From Bacteroidales bacterium (lineage in GTDB: Bacteria; Bacteroidota; Bacteroidia; Bacteroidales; G3-4614): 60,394 bases of DNA. Shown here piece after piece: positions 47,787 to 57,394 of this stretch. Location of the stretch: positions 1 through 60,394 of the forward strand of contig JAFYPQ010000016.1 in assembly GCA_017559955.1 (NCBI GenBank). The letters are read 5' to 3'. A model generated the notes under the pieces. It saw only the letters and a program-made list of their open reading frames with translations, searched no databases and had not been told where the DNA came from. Position 1 is the first letter of the stretch. Each line of letters begins with the position of its first letter. The translations under genes and the position numbers were made by a program.

Positions 47787-47872
47787 AAGAGTAAAGATTA
47801 TAGATAAAAGATAAAAAGTAGAGATGTGGTCTGCCACGTCCGAAAAAAAGATAAATATCTAAATACAACAGC

Positions 47873-47902
47873 AAGAGGTTGCTCGAAAATGAGCAACCTC
47901 TT
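47873..47902. terminator. Hairpin between the 44402 gene and pheA
   Basis: AAGAGGTTGCTC (47873-47884) pairs perfectly with GAGCAACCTCTT (47891-47902) across 6 bases. It lies between convergent genes and lacks a strong T run on either side; probably a bidirectional terminator. Confidence 0.65.
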
Positions 47903-47918
47903 ACTATATATCTAATAA

Positions 47919-47940
47919 CCAACAACTAACAACTGATAGC
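47919..47940 (-). repeat. Heptad repeat array after pheA
   Basis: On minus, TTAGTTG-type heptads start at the pheA stop codon. It has the same sense orientation relative to the upstream gene as the other arrays. Confidence 0.55.
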
Positions 47941-48770
47941 TAAAACTCCTTATACTCTCCCAAAATTCTGAACGATTTTGTTAGCGGAGTTATTGCTGTT
48001 AGCGATTGGCGATACCTTACATAGTTATCGAAGGTAACATCAACATAAAAACGATACTCCCATTCGCAACCGATTATTGGCATCGATTCAATCTTTGTAA
48101 GGTTTATATCGTAGAACGAGAATATTGTTAATATTTTGGATAGACTGCCGTGAGTGTGTGGCAGACTGAAAACAAGCGAAGCCTTGTTAATGCCCTCTAT
48201 TGTTGCAGGGTTTTCGGTTTTGTTGGCATTTGCCAAAATAAGGAAACGGGTAAAGTTGCGTTTGTTGGTTTCTATACCTTTCTCAAGAATATTTAAATCA
48301 TAATATTCTGCTGCAATTTCGGCACAAATGGCTGCATGTCCTATGAGGTTGTTCTCTGCAATCTCCTTTGCCGAACCTGCTGTGTCATCCTTTTCTACAA
48401 CTTTAAGGCGGGGGTGGGCATCTAAAAAGTTATCGCATTGCGCAAGAGCAATGGGGTGAGAGTTCACCTCTGTAATATCCTCTAATGTTTGTCCTTTGAG
48501 GGCAGCCAATACGTGCGATATGCGAAGTTTATACTCTCCAATAATCTGCAATTCGCTCGAACGCAAAAGCTCATAGTTTTGCAACAGCGAGCCTGCAATG
48601 GTATTCTCTATTGCCACAATACCATAGTAGTCGCTCTCACGAGCCATTGTATTGAACAACTCCTTAAATGTTTGGCAAGGAACACACTCTATATCCTCTC
48701 CTTTAAAATAGTTTCGTGCCGCTGCTTCGTGGAAGCAACCCGTAACACCTTGTATTGTAACTTTCTTCAT
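47940..48770 (-). CDS. pheA: Prephenate dehydratase
   Basis: Converts prephenate to phenylpyruvate for phenylalanine synthesis. The 276-residue monofunctional enzyme (no chorismate mutase domain) starts KKVTIQGVTGCFHEAAARNY, has the VAIENTIAGSLLQNYELL region, DDTAGSAKEIAE and the NFTRFLILA signature, then a C-terminal ACT domain (about 190-276) with the SLVFSLPHTHGSLSKIL phenylalanine-binding segment, so feedback control is expected. It is downstream of truA, with the 29 intergenic bases made almost wholly of heptad repeats. Confidence 0.94.
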   Translation of the reverse strand: MKKVTIQGVTGCFHEAAARNYFKGEDIECVPCQTFKELFNTMARESDYYGIVAIENTIAGSLLQNYELLRSSELQIIGEYKLRISHVLAALKGQTLEDITEVNSHPIALAQCDNFLDAHPRLKVVEKDDTAGSAKEIAENNLIGHAAICAEIAAEYYDLNILEKGIETNKRNFTRFLILANANKTENPATIEGINKASLVFSLPHTHGSLSKILTIFSFYDINLTKIESMPIIGCEWEYRFYVDVTFDNYVRYRQSLTAITPLTKSFRILGEYKEF

Positions 48771-48771
48771 T

Positions 48772-48815
48772 CTAACAACTAAAAACTAACAGCTAAAAAC
48801 TAACAGCTAAAAACT
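48772..48815 (-). repeat. Heptad repeat array spanning the truA-pheA junction
   Basis: About six heptads of the forms TTAGTTG, TTAGTTT and TTAGCTG on minus. The array supplies the truA stop codon region and fills the gap up to the pheA start. Confidence 0.75.
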
Positions 48816-49546
48816 TCATCCGGGTATCCCACCTCAACTAAAAAGAGGGCATTGCCGGGCATCGAAGTTCCTGCCTTGCAACGGTCTTTAGCCTCAATTA
48901 TTTTGCAAAACTCCTCTATGGTTAGTTTACCTCTACCAACCTCAATCAGTGTTCCTACAACCGAACGCACCATATTGCGCAAGAAACGGTCGGCTGTTAT
49001 AACAAATCGGTGTCCACCTTCGCACTCCTCCCAACGTGCCTCCATAACTTTGCAATTGTTGGTTAGCGTATCGGTATGTAGTTTGCTGAAGCTTGTGAAA
49101 TCTGTAAATGTTTTCAACATCTCTGCCGCTTTGTTCATAGCCTCAAAGTCGAGCGTACCAAAATATCTATGGAAATAGTGTCGTGTAAAGGGGCTTTTTA
49201 CGTTTGTTATATAGTAGTTGTAGGTGCGGTAGGTCGCATCGAAACGGGCGTGAGCATCCTCCTTTACTCTGTGAACTGCATACACCGAAATATCCTGTGG
49301 CAGAATAGAGTTGAGGCGGCGAACAAAGTCATCGTTATTTAACTCTCGCTCGGTGTCGAAATGCAGAAACATCTTTCGTGCGTGTACTCCTGCATCTGTT
49401 CTTCCGGCACCAACAACAGGGATTGGCGTTCCGAGAAGTTTATGCAATATCTCCTCAATTACCTGTTGTACGCTTATGGCATTTGGTTGCACCTGCCAAC
49501 CGTGGTAGGCTGTTCCGTCATAAGCAATTTCGAGGAAATATCGCAT
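48800..49546 (-). CDS. truA: tRNA pseudouridine(38-40) synthase
   Basis: Modifies uridines 38-40 in the anticodon arm of many tRNAs. The 248-residue protein has the catalytic aspartate D51 in [15 protein letters not shown] and the family segments [18 protein letters not shown] and [17 protein letters not shown]. The last three residues and the stop lie inside heptad-repeat DNA (FSC-stop), so the C-terminus may have been changed by the repeat. It starts 18 bases after speA. Confidence 0.94.
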   Translation of the reverse strand: MRYFLEIAYDGTAYHGWQVQPNAISVQQVIEEILHKLLGTPIPVVGAGRTDAGVHARKMFLHFDTERELNNDDFVRRLNSILPQDISVYAVHRVKEDAHARFDATYRTYNYYITNVKSPFTRHYFHRYFGTLDFEAMNKAAEMLKTFTDFTSFSKLHTDTLTNNCKVMEARWEECEGGHRFVITADRFLRNMVRSVVGTLIEVGRGKLTIEEFCKIIEAKDRCKAGTSMPGNALFLVEVGYPDEVFSC

Positions 49547-49564
49547 ACTACTCTTCTTTATATA

Positions 49565-51466
49565 TTAATCTCTTTCGAGATATGTGTAACCGTATAGTCC
49601 CGAACGGTAGTTCGACAAGAACTCACGTCCCTCTTCAGGAGTGATGATTCCTGCTTTCATTGATGATGTTACCCAAGTCTCCAATGAGCGAACCATCTTT
49701 TTGGGGTTGTATTGAACGTAGTCCAACACCTCGGCAACGGTCTCACCGTCTATGATTTGGTCAATCTCATAGTGGTCGTCGTAAACGCTTACGTGAACAG
49801 CGTTAGTGTCGCCAAACAAGTTATGAAGGTCTCCCAAAATCTCTTGATATGCACCAACAAGGAATACGCCTATGTAGTACGACTCTTTTTTGTTTTTGAT
49901 TGAATGAACAGGCAGGCTGTTGCTCAAACTTTGGTAAGATATAAAGTTTGTAATCTTGCCGTCCGAGTCGCAAGTTATATCTTGCAATGTTGCGTTGCAA
50001 TCGGGTTTCTCGTCCAAACGAGCTATCGGCATAATCGGGAATACCTGGTCGATGGCCCAAAGGTCGGGTAATGATTGGAACAATGAGAAGTTGCAGAAAT
50101 ATTTATCTGGCAACATCTTCGAAATCTTCTTTAATTCTTCAGGAATGTGTTTAAGAGATGATGATTCGGCATACACCTCTCTTGCAATGCTCCAAAATAG
50201 GCGCTCCATTGTTGCACGGTTTGGAAGGTCTAAAAGACCCATACTGAAAAGATCAAGAGCCTCTTCTCGTATTTGAAGAGCATCGTGCCAAGTCTCAATA
50301 AGTTGAGAGCCCGAAACTTTATTACGAAGGTGGTAAAGTTCTTTTACCAACTCGTGTGCATCTTCTGGAAGTTCATCATCACGTTCCCATTTGGGAAGGC
50401 ACGCAGTCTCCAACACCTCAAATACAAGTACCGAGTGGTGAGCGGTTAGTGAGCGACCCGATTCGGTAATGATGTTGGGGTGAGGTATGTTGTTTTTGTT
50501 TGAAGCATCAACTAATGCCCAAATAGAGTCGTTTACATACTCTTGAATTGAGTAGTTCATGCTGCTTTCACTTGCCGACGAACGGGTGCCATCGTAATCG
50601 ACACCCAAACCTCCGCCAATATCAACAAATTCGACATTAAATCCCAACTTACGCATTTGTACGTAGAATTGGGCTGCCTCTTTAAGGGCATTCTTGATAC
50701 GGCGAATTTTGGTAACTTGGCTTCCGATGTGAAAGTGTATCAATCGAACACAATCACGTAACTGCTTTTTATCAATAAAATCGAGAGCATCCAAAAGCTC
50801 GCTCGAGTTTAAACCGAATTTACTTACATCACCTCCCGATTCTTCCCATTTGCCGCTTCCGCTACTTGCAAGTTTAATGCGGATGCCTATGTTGGGACGA
50901 ATATTCAAACGCTTTGCAATGTCGGCAATAAGAACAAGTTCGTTCATCTTCTCTACGACAAGGAATATCTTACGACCCATCTTTTGAGCAAGCAGAGCCA
51001 ACTCAATGTAGTTCTCGTCTTTGTATCCGTTACAGATAATCAAAGAATCTTTACCTGCATTTGTTGCCAACACAGCGTGAAGTTCGGGCTTAGAGCCGGC
51101 CTCCAAACCTATGTTGAATTTTTTACCATGGCTTACAATCTCTTCAACCACTTGTCGCATTTGATTTACCTTAATTGGGTATATCACAAAGTTTTGAGCG
51201 GTATAGCCATACTCATCAGCTGCTCTTCTAAAGCAGTTCGATATTTTTTCTATACGATTATCGAGAATATCAGGGAAACGAACCAATACAGGAGCAGTAA
51301 CATCACGCACCTGAAGCTCGTCCATAAGTTCTTTTAAATCTACGCTTGCACCGCCCTCTTTGGGGGTAACCGAAACGTGCCCTTTTTCATTAATAGTGAA
51401 ATATTTAAGACCCCAACCGTTGATGTTGTACAACTCCATTGAGTCTTCAATACGCCATTTTCTCAT
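49565..51466 (-). CDS. speA: Biosynthetic arginine decarboxylase
   Basis: PLP enzyme making agmatine from arginine, the first step to putrescine and spermidine. The 633-residue protein opens MRKWRIEDSMELYNINGWG, typical of Bacteroidetes SpeA, and carries the PLP lysine K99 in YPIKVNQ. The alanine-racemase-like barrel is followed by VDIGGGLGVDYDGT and the C-terminal domain ending LSNYRSGLYGYTYLERD. No other polyamine genes adjoin it. It lies 67 bases downstream of alaS and 18 upstream of truA in a minus-strand run. Confidence 0.96.
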   Translation of the reverse strand: MRKWRIEDSMELYNINGWGLKYFTINEKGHVSVTPKEGGASVDLKELMDELQVRDVTAPVLVRFPDILDNRIEKISNCFRRAADEYGYTAQNFVIYPIKVNQMRQVVEEIVSHGKKFNIGLEAGSKPELHAVLATNAGKDSLIICNGYKDENYIELALLAQKMGRKIFLVVEKMNELVLIADIAKRLNIRPNIGIRIKLASSGSGKWEESGGDVSKFGLNSSELLDALDFIDKKQLRDCVRLIHFHIGSQVTKIRRIKNALKEAAQFYVQMRKLGFNVEFVDIGGGLGVDYDGTRSSASESSMNYSIQEYVNDSIWALVDASNKNNIPHPNIITESGRSLTAHHSVLVFEVLETACLPKWERDDELPEDAHELVKELYHLRNKVSGSQLIETWHDALQIREEALDLFSMGLLDLPNRATMERLFWSIAREVYAESSSLKHIPEELKKISKMLPDKYFCNFSLFQSLPDLWAIDQVFPIMPIARLDEKPDCNATLQDITCDSDGKITNFISYQSLSNSLPVHSIKNKKESYYIGVFLVGAYQEILGDLHNLFGDTNAVHVSVYDDHYEIDQIIDGETVAEVLDYVQYNPKKMVRSLETWVTSSMKAGIITPEEGREFLSNYRSGLYGYTYLERD

Positions 51467-51498
51467 TTATATTCTCGTAATAAAAAGTTAAACAATTT

Positions 51499-51543
51499 CT
51501 AACAACTAAAAACTAACAACTAAAAACTAGTAGTTAGCAACTG
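51499..51543 (-). repeat. Heptad repeat array after alaS
   Basis: Tandem TTAGTTG/TTAGTTT heptads on minus start at the alaS stop and fill most of the gap to speA. The final alaS residues SC and the stop fall within the array. Confidence 0.75.
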
Positions 51544-54158
51544 ATTTTCTCAATAATTAACTCAACTGCGTTAGTGATGCCCTCTTTGTTTTTACCTCCG
51601 GCTTGAGCGAAGTGAGGTTGACCTCCTCCTCCTCCTTGGATAAGTTTGGCACCCTCACGAACAAGAGCCGATGCATTCAAGCCTTTTTGAACTAAGTCGT
51701 CGCTTAACATAACAGTTAGCAAAGGTTTGTCCTCTCCTGATATTGTACCTGCTACAAATGCGAAGTTTTCAGTGAACTCTCCACGAAGTTGGAAAGCAAT
51801 ATCTTTGATTGTTTCAGGAGCAACAACGTTAATGATTGATGCTACTTTAATTCCTGAACGCTCGTCGATGTTTTTGATGATATGTTCTTTTAGACGTTTT
51901 GCTCGCTCTTTGGCGAACTCTTGTGCCTGTTGACGAAGAGCAGCGTTGTCTTCCATCATTTTTTTGATAGAAGTTTTGATGTCGGGTGCGTTGTTAAGCA
52001 TCTCTCTCATGGCAGACATTAGATCCTCAAGGTCGTAAAGCGATCTCTCACACATTTCGGCTGTGATAGCCTCAATACGGCGTATTCCCGCAGCAACAGA
52101 ACTTTCAGAGATGATTCTTATTTGACCAATCATACCTGTATTTGCAACGTGAGTACCACCGCAAAGCTCTACTGATGAGCCAAATCGTATAACTCGAACA
52201 GCATCACCATATTTTTCACCGAACAGAGCCATAGCCCCCATTGCTTTAGCATCTGCTATAGGCATATTTCTGTGTTCGTCAAGAGCAATACACTCACGTA
52301 CCTTTTTGTTTGCAAGCATTTCAACTTTGCGTAACTCCTCATGAGTAACTTTTTGGAAGTGAGAGAAGTCGAAACGCAATGTTTGAGGATTTACATATGA
52401 TCCTTTTTGTTCTACGTGCGAACCTAACACTTCACGTAATGCTTCGTGAAGAATGTGTGTTGCAGTGTGGTTGCAAGCGGTTGCCAAACGTTTCTCTGTG
52501 TCGATTTTAGCTACGTATCCGCAAGTAAGGTCTTCGGGAAGTTTCTCGGTAATTTGCATACCCAAGTTGTTCTCCGAAACTGTGTTGATGATTTTAACAA
52601 CCTCTCCGTTGTCGGCAGTAAGAGTTCCTGTGTCTCCAACTTGACCACCCATCTCTGCATAGAAAGGCGTTTTGTCTAAAATGATTTGGAAGAACTCTTT
52701 ATCCTTTTGTTTCATTTTACGGTAGCGTAAAATTTCAACATCACACTCGGTGTAATCATATCCAACAAACTCTTGGTCGCCCTCTTTTACAATAACCCAG
52801 TCGCCTGTTTCTGTAGCAGCAGCATTGCGGGCACGCTCTTTTTGAGCTTGCATATTTTTATTGAACTCCTCGATTTCTACTCCTAAATTATTCTCTTTAA
52901 GAATAAGTTCTGTCAAGTCCAAAGGAAATCCGTATGTATCGTAAAGAGTAAAGGCCTCTTTGCCTCCGATTTTATCTTTGCCAGCCTCTTTTGTGTCGGA
53001 CATAACTTTGTCTAAAAGTTTGATACCTGTTGCAAGAGTGCGGAGGAATGCCTCTTCTTCCTCTTTTACCACTTTCATAATAAGCTCTTTTTGAGCAATA
53101 AGCTCGGGATAGGCTTCGCCCATAAGCTCGGCAAGTGTTGGGATAAGAGTGTATATGAATGCCGATTGACGTCCCAAGAATGTATATCCGTAACGAACAG
53201 CACGGCGTAAAATGCGGCGTATTACATAACCTGCTTTAGCATTTGATGGTAATTGCCCATCAGTAATAGCAAATGATATTGTGCGAACGTGGTCGGCAAT
53301 AACTCGCATTGCGATATCTGCTTGAGCATCTTCTCCATATTTTTTACCGCAAAGTTGTCCCAAAGCAAGAATGATTGGTTGGAATACGTCAGTGTCGTAG
53401 TTAGATGTTTTGCCTTGAATGGCCATACACAAACGCTCAAATCCCATACCGGTATCGATAACTTTTGCGGGAAGACCCTCTAACGAACCATCTGCTTTGC
53501 GGTTATATTGCATAAATACAAGGTTCCAAATCTCAATAACTTGAGGGTGGCTCTCGTTTACAAGTTCTCGACCATCTTTCTCTGCACGTTCAGCATCGGT
53601 ACGGAGGTCGATGTGAATTTCTGAACAAGGTCCGCAAGGTCCTGTGTCGCCCATCTCCCAGAAGTTGTCTTTGCGATTACCGTTTATGATGTGAGAAGCA
53701 GGAAGGTGTCTCTCCCAATAACCTGCAGCTTCGTCATCTCTTTCTAAGCCCTCAGGAGCGTATCCCTCAAAAACAGTAGCGTAAAGTCTGTTTTTGTCAA
53801 TTTTAAGAACCTCGGTAAGGTACTCCCAAGCCCAATCGATTGCCTCCTTTTTAAAGTAGTCGCCAAACGACCAGTTACCCAACATCTCAAACATAGTATG
53901 GTGGTAAGTATCCAACCCAACCTCTTCAAGATCGTTGTGTTTACCGCTAACACGTAGGCATTTTTGAGAGTCGGCAACTCTCGGATATTTAATTGGGGCA
54001 TTACCAAGAATGATATCTTTAAATTGGTTCATACCCGCATTTGTAAACATTAGCGTAGGGTCGCCTTTGATAACCATAGGAGCAGAGGGTACAATTTCGT
54101 GTCCCTTCGATTTGAAGAACTCCTTAAACGATTCGCGAATTTCTTTAGATGTAAGCAT
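51534..54158 (-). CDS. alaS: Alanyl-tRNA synthetase
   Basis: Class II synthetase that charges and proofreads tRNA-Ala. The 874-residue protein has the class II motifs ([31 protein letters not shown]), the editing domain with [12 protein letters not shown] and CGGTHV zinc ligands, and the C-terminal DHHA1 domain with [15 protein letters not shown]. The ATG at 54158 gives the expected [15 protein letters not shown] start. It is divergent from the MerR gene, and the promoters of the two overlap in 54159-54329. Confidence 0.97.
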   Translation of the reverse strand: MLTSKEIRESFKEFFKSKGHEIVPSAPMVIKGDPTLMFTNAGMNQFKDIILGNAPIKYPRVADSQKCLRVSGKHNDLEEVGLDTYHHTMFEMLGNWSFGDYFKKEAIDWAWEYLTEVLKIDKNRLYATVFEGYAPEGLERDDEAAGYWERHLPASHIINGNRKDNFWEMGDTGPCGPCSEIHIDLRTDAERAEKDGRELVNESHPQVIEIWNLVFMQYNRKADGSLEGLPAKVIDTGMGFERLCMAIQGKTSNYDTDVFQPIILALGQLCGKKYGEDAQADIAMRVIADHVRTISFAITDGQLPSNAKAGYVIRRILRRAVRYGYTFLGRQSAFIYTLIPTLAELMGEAYPELIAQKELIMKVVKEEEEAFLRTLATGIKLLDKVMSDTKEAGKDKIGGKEAFTLYDTYGFPLDLTELILKENNLGVEIEEFNKNMQAQKERARNAAATETGDWVIVKEGDQEFVGYDYTECDVEILRYRKMKQKDKEFFQIILDKTPFYAEMGGQVGDTGTLTADNGEVVKIINTVSENNLGMQITEKLPEDLTCGYVAKIDTEKRLATACNHTATHILHEALREVLGSHVEQKGSYVNPQTLRFDFSHFQKVTHEELRKVEMLANKKVRECIALDEHRNMPIADAKAMGAMALFGEKYGDAVRVIRFGSSVELCGGTHVANTGMIGQIRIISESSVAAGIRRIEAITAEMCERSLYDLEDLMSAMREMLNNAPDIKTSIKKMMEDNAALRQQAQEFAKERAKRLKEHIIKNIDERSGIKVASIINVVAPETIKDIAFQLRGEFTENFAFVAGTISGEDKPLLTVMLSDDLVQKGLNASALVREGAKLIQGGGGGQPHFAQAGGKNKEGITNAVELIIEKISC

Positions 54159-54237
54159 ATTTTTATAATTAAATTTTTTTCTGGATTAATATATTTTGAC
54201 CTCTTTATATGTTCCATATAAAAAAGCCCCGAAACAA

Positions 54238-54268
54238 TTTGCAAAAATAATTCAAAATATTAATTTTG
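54238..54268 (+). promoter_or_regulatory. Promoter of the MerR-family gene
   Basis: TTTG (54238-54241), 19 bases, TAATTTTG (54261-54268). On the opposite strand a TATTTTTG at 54249-54242 may be the -7 box of alaS, so the divergent promoters appear to overlap. Confidence 0.7.
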
Positions 54269-54329
54269 CGTTACGAAGTTGTTTAAATCTATTAAAAAAA
54301 TAGCAGTTTTTTAAAAAATACCCCAAAAT

Positions 54330-54854
54330 ATGGAAAGCGAACGCTCAGAATATCCCAAAAAACAGTTTTACTCAATAAGTGAGGTAGCCGAAATAGTAGG
54401 AACAAATGAAACGACTCTCCGTTTTTGGGAGAGAGAATTTAAGGAGATAAAACCTCGTCGTGCATCACGAGGAGTTCGCTTGTATAGTAATGCCGATTTG
54501 CAAATTGTAAAACTTATATTTCATCTTGTAAAGGAGAAGGGTTTGACTCTTGAAGGTGCAAAAAAAAGATTAAAAGATAACTCTGCAAAAGAGAACTCTA
54601 CAATGGAGGTGGTAAATCGATTGAAAGAGGTTAGGGCAGAACTTATGGCAATCCGTAACTATATCGATTTTCTTGAGAGTGAAGAGCGTGAGCGTATAGC
54701 TCAGAAAAGCACCAAAAAGGTTAAGGAAGAGAAGATTGAGACATATGTAGAGGCAACTGAAGTGGAGCCGTTTGCAGAGGATCCTCAAATAGAATTAACT
54801 ACCGAAAAAGAGGAGGGTGGTAACGAGATGGGAATGCCTTTATCGTTGTTTTAA
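54330..54854 (+). CDS. MerR family transcriptional regulator
   Basis: A 174-residue DNA-binding protein. The N-terminal winged helix-turn-helix (about 9-80) has YSISEVAEIVGTNETTLRFW and RLYSNADLQIVKLIFHLVKE, typical of MerR; then a coiled coil (about 90-125) and a long acidic tail. No Cys-rich metal site is present in the C-terminus, so it is probably not a metal sensor. It is divergent from alaS and followed 16 bases later by a thioesterase gene, which suggests one operon. The signal and target are unknown. Confidence 0.9.
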   Translation: MESERSEYPKKQFYSISEVAEIVGTNETTLRFWEREFKEIKPRRASRGVRLYSNADLQIVKLIFHLVKEKGLTLEGAKKRLKDNSAKENSTMEVVNRLKEVRAELMAIRNYIDFLESEERERIAQKSTKKVKEEKIETYVEATEVEPFAEDPQIELTTEKEEGGNEMGMPLSLF

Positions 54855-54870
54855 TATTTTGTGAATTATA

Positions 54871-55242
54871 ATGCAAAGTGAAATAAAATATACAACCCGA
54901 AAGATTGTGTCTGAGGGTGATACGGCTCAAAGCGTAGGGAGTGGAACACTATCGGTATTTTCAACACCAATGATGGTAGCTTTGATGGAAAATGCAGCAA
55001 TGAAAGCAGCAGAGCAACTATTGCAAGAGGGTGAATCGACAGTTGGTAGCGAACTAAACATTAAACATCTTCGCCCCACGGCAGTAGGAGAAGAGGTGGA
55101 GGCAACTGCAACACTAACCTCGCAAGAGGGACGTAAACTAACCTTCTCTGTTGTTGTAACCGATAAAAACGGAACAATTGGTGAAGGAACACATATTCGA
55201 TATATAGTTAATATCGAAAGGTTTATGGGTAAAATATATTAA
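54871..55242 (+). CDS. Thioesterase (hotdog fold, FlK-like)
   Basis: A 123-residue single-domain hotdog protein. VFSTPMMVALMENAAMKAAEQLL and VGSELNIKHLRPTAVGEEV match the FlK/acyl-CoA thioesterase family; family members hydrolyse acyl-CoA esters. The central E (ALMENA) is the conserved helix residue. It is co-oriented with the MerR gene 16 bases upstream. The actual substrate is unknown. Confidence 0.87.
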   Translation: MQSEIKYTTRKIVSEGDTAQSVGSGTLSVFSTPMMVALMENAAMKAAEQLLQEGESTVGSELNIKHLRPTAVGEEVEATATLTSQEGRKLTFSVVVTDKNGTIGEGTHIRYIVNIERFMGKIY

Positions 55243-55354
55243 TTAGGAATTTTAAGGCTTAATTTTCTTTGAGACGGAGAGAGTCAGAGTCCTGAGCAAA
55301 ATCGAAAACAAAAGTTCTCTAATAAGGAATTATGTGCTAAAATATTAAAACAAG

Positions 55355-55384
55355 AAAAGTGCGACGATGCCGTCGCACTTTTTC
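55355..55384. terminator. Terminator downstream of the thioesterase gene
   Basis: AAAAGTGCGACG (55355-55366) pairs with CGTCGCACTTTT (55371-55382) around a 4-base loop, with a T run on plus and an A run before the stem that would give Ts on minus. It can act in both directions between the thioesterase gene and purB. Confidence 0.85.
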
Positions 55385-55416
55385 TATATTATCATGTTGT
55401 CAATAGCTAACAAATC

Positions 55417-55464
55417 TGCGAGTAAGCAAATACAATACCAAACTTGTTTGAGTATTGTTGAGCG
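55417..55464 (+). repeat. 48-base dispersed intergenic repeat, copy B
   Basis: Matches the minus strand of 38169-38216 at 43 of 48 bases without gaps. The centre forms a hairpin, ACAATAC and CAAAC pairing with GTTTG and GTATTGT. It lies between convergent genes, like copy A. Confidence 0.75.
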
Positions 55465-55501
55465 TAAGCAGATTCAACGAGCGAATGCTCGTTAACTAAT
55501 A

Positions 55502-56848
55502 TTACATACCCGTATAGTTCATAGGTGTAATTTTACGAAGTTCGGCTTTAACCTCTTCGCTTACGTTAAGAGTCTCTATAAACTCGCTGATTGAGTTTGC
55601 ATCTACAACAGAATTTTTGCGAGTAAGAGCTTTCAATGCTTCGTATGGTTTTGGATAACCCTCACGACGAAGGATAGTTTGAATAGCCTCAGCACAAACA
55701 TTCCACATATTGTTAAGATCGGCAGCGATAGCTTCTTCGTTAAGAAGGAGTTTGCCCAAACCTTTCATAGTAGAAGCAATGGCAATCATCATATGTCCCA
55801 TAGGAACGCCAACATTACGAAGAACTGTTGAATCTGTCAAGTCACGTTGCAGGCGTGAGATAGGCAACTTCATTGCAAGGTGATCAAGAATAGCATTAGC
55901 AATACCTAAGTTACCCTCAGAATTTTCGAAATCGATAGGATTAACTTTGTGTGGCATTGCCGATGAACCAACTTCTCCTGCTTTGATTTTTTGTTTAAAG
56001 TACTCCATTGAAATATATTGCCAGAAGTCTTTATCCAAGTCCATTAAAATTGTGTTGATGCGACGCATACCATCAAAAAGAGCAGCAAGGTTGTCGTAGT
56101 TAGAGATTTGAGTTGTCCACTCCTCACGCTCAATTCCTAAGTTATTAGCCAAGAAGTTGTTTGCAAACTCTCTCCAATTATATTGAGGATATGCAACGTA
56201 GTGTGCATTGAAGTTACCAGTTGCACCACCAAATTTACCACTGATAGGTGTAGATTTAAGAATGTTCAATTGTTTCTCCAAACGATATACGAATACCATC
56301 ATCTCTTTACCCAAACGAGTTGGTGATGCAGGTTGTCCGTGAGTTTTAGCAAGCATAGGAATCTCTTTCCACTCCTCTGCAAAGGTGCGACACTTCTCAA
56401 TCAACTCCTCAATAGCGGGATAATATACGTTTGTTAAAGCCTCTTTAATTGAGACGGGAATTGAAGTGTTGTTAATATCTTGTGAGGTTAAACCAAAGTG
56501 AATAAACTCTTTGTAAGCTTCTAAACCTCCAATGGCATCGAATTTCTCTTTGATAAAGTACTCAACAGCCTTAACGTCGTGGTTTGTAACGCTCTCAATC
56601 TCTTTAACATGTTTAGCGTCCTCTTCAGTAAAGCATTTGTAGATACTTCTCAATGCAGGATAAATATCTGAAGTGATACCCTCCATTTGAGGAAGTTTCA
56701 TATCTGCCAATGCAATGAAATACTCAATCTCTACGTAAACACGATAACGGATAAGAGCATACTCCGAGAAGTAATCGGCGAGCATCGATGTTTTTGAGTT
56801 GTAGCGTCCGTCAATAGGCGATACCGCTGTAAGTGGTGAAAGTTCCAT
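55502..56848 (-). CDS. purB: Adenylosuccinate lyase
   Basis: Acts twice in purine synthesis, releasing fumarate from SAICAR and adenylosuccinate. The 448-residue protein has the superfamily signature GSSAMPHKVNPIDFENSEGN, the catalytic His region KTHGQPASPTRLG and LTDSTVLRNVG. It is flanked by a -7-like box TATCTTCG on minus (56890-56883) 35 bases before the start. It is a single minus-strand gene, and its fumarate product is a substrate of the fumarase at 57395. Confidence 0.96.
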   Translation of the reverse strand: MELSPLTAVSPIDGRYNSKTSMLADYFSEYALIRYRVYVEIEYFIALADMKLPQMEGITSDIYPALRSIYKCFTEEDAKHVKEIESVTNHDVKAVEYFIKEKFDAIGGLEAYKEFIHFGLTSQDINNTSIPVSIKEALTNVYYPAIEELIEKCRTFAEEWKEIPMLAKTHGQPASPTRLGKEMMVFVYRLEKQLNILKSTPISGKFGGATGNFNAHYVAYPQYNWREFANNFLANNLGIEREEWTTQISNYDNLAALFDGMRRINTILMDLDKDFWQYISMEYFKQKIKAGEVGSSAMPHKVNPIDFENSEGNLGIANAILDHLAMKLPISRLQRDLTDSTVLRNVGVPMGHMMIAIASTMKGLGKLLLNEEAIAADLNNMWNVCAEAIQTILRREGYPKPYEALKALTRKNSVVDANSISEFIETLNVSEEVKAELRKITPMNYTGM

Positions 56849-56952
56849 ATCTGTAAATTAAATAGTTTCTAAAATTATTCTGCGAAGATAATACTTTTTT
56901 TGCGTACTACCTCTTTTGGGAGTGTATTTGTGGAATGTTTTTGGCATAAAAC

Positions 56953-56984
56953 AAAAAAACACTTGCCGAATGACAAGTGTTTTC
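56953..56984 (-). terminator. Rho-independent terminator of tRNA-Val
   Basis: AAACACTTG (56957-56965) pairs with CAAGTGTTT (56974-56982); on minus the stem is followed by a T run (56959-56953). It lies 5 bases past the tRNA. Confidence 0.85.
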
Positions 56985-56989
56985 TGTTG

Positions 56990-57064
56990 TGGGCGTTGAC
57001 GGATTCGAACCGCCGACCCTCTGCTTGTAAGGCAGATGCTCTAAACCAGCTGAGCTAAACGCCC
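56990..57064 (-). tRNA. tRNA-Val (anticodon TAC)
   Basis: On minus: acceptor GGGCGTT/AACGCCC, D-arm TAGCTCAGCTGG, anticodon stem TCTGC/GCAGA around loop CTTACAA (anticodon TAC), T-arm with GGTTCGAATCC. Discriminator A at 56990, CCA not encoded. Confidence 0.96.
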
Positions 57065-57106
57065 TTTGTTTGCCTTATTGAGTAGGTTTGTTTCTCAATT
57101 GCGATG

Positions 57107-57138
57107 CAAAGGTAATGCTGTTTTTTGTATCTGCCAAA
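57107..57138 (-). promoter_or_regulatory. Promoter of tRNA-Val
   Basis: Reading minus: TTTG (57138-57135), 20 bases, TACCTTTG (57114-57107). It lies 42 bases before the tRNA. The AT-rich DNA from about 57140 to 57335 holds no gene I can support. Confidence 0.75.
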
Positions 57139-57335
57139 TTTTTTTACAACTTTTTTTGAAGAAAAATACACTTTTTTCAAATATTTTTCTTTATCACCTA
57201 AAAATCAAAGAATTAAAATTCGATATTTTTTTAAAGGGAATTTTATCTTTTTTGTTGCATTATAAAATTAAAGAGATAATAAGACTTAAAATAAAAAATA
57301 GTTTATCAATAAAACTTACCCCAAAATAGGCAAAC

Positions 57336-57368
57336 AAAAAAGAGAACACCGTTAAAGATGTTCTCTTT
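57336..57368 (-). terminator. Rho-independent terminator of the fumarase gene
   Basis: AAAGAGAACA (57339-57348) pairs perfectly with TGTTCTCTTT (57359-57368). On minus a T run follows. It lies 26 bases after the fumarase stop. Confidence 0.85.
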
Positions 57369-57394
57369 CTCTATATAATATTTGTCTTTAGCGA

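Noticed and set aside
48772..48815. Heptad arrays as a possible CRISPR
   Set aside because: Units are 7 bases with no unique spacers and no cas genes nearby.
49311..49644. Overlapping plus-strand frames opposite truA and speA
   Set aside because: Antisense to two well-supported genes, with no domain content.
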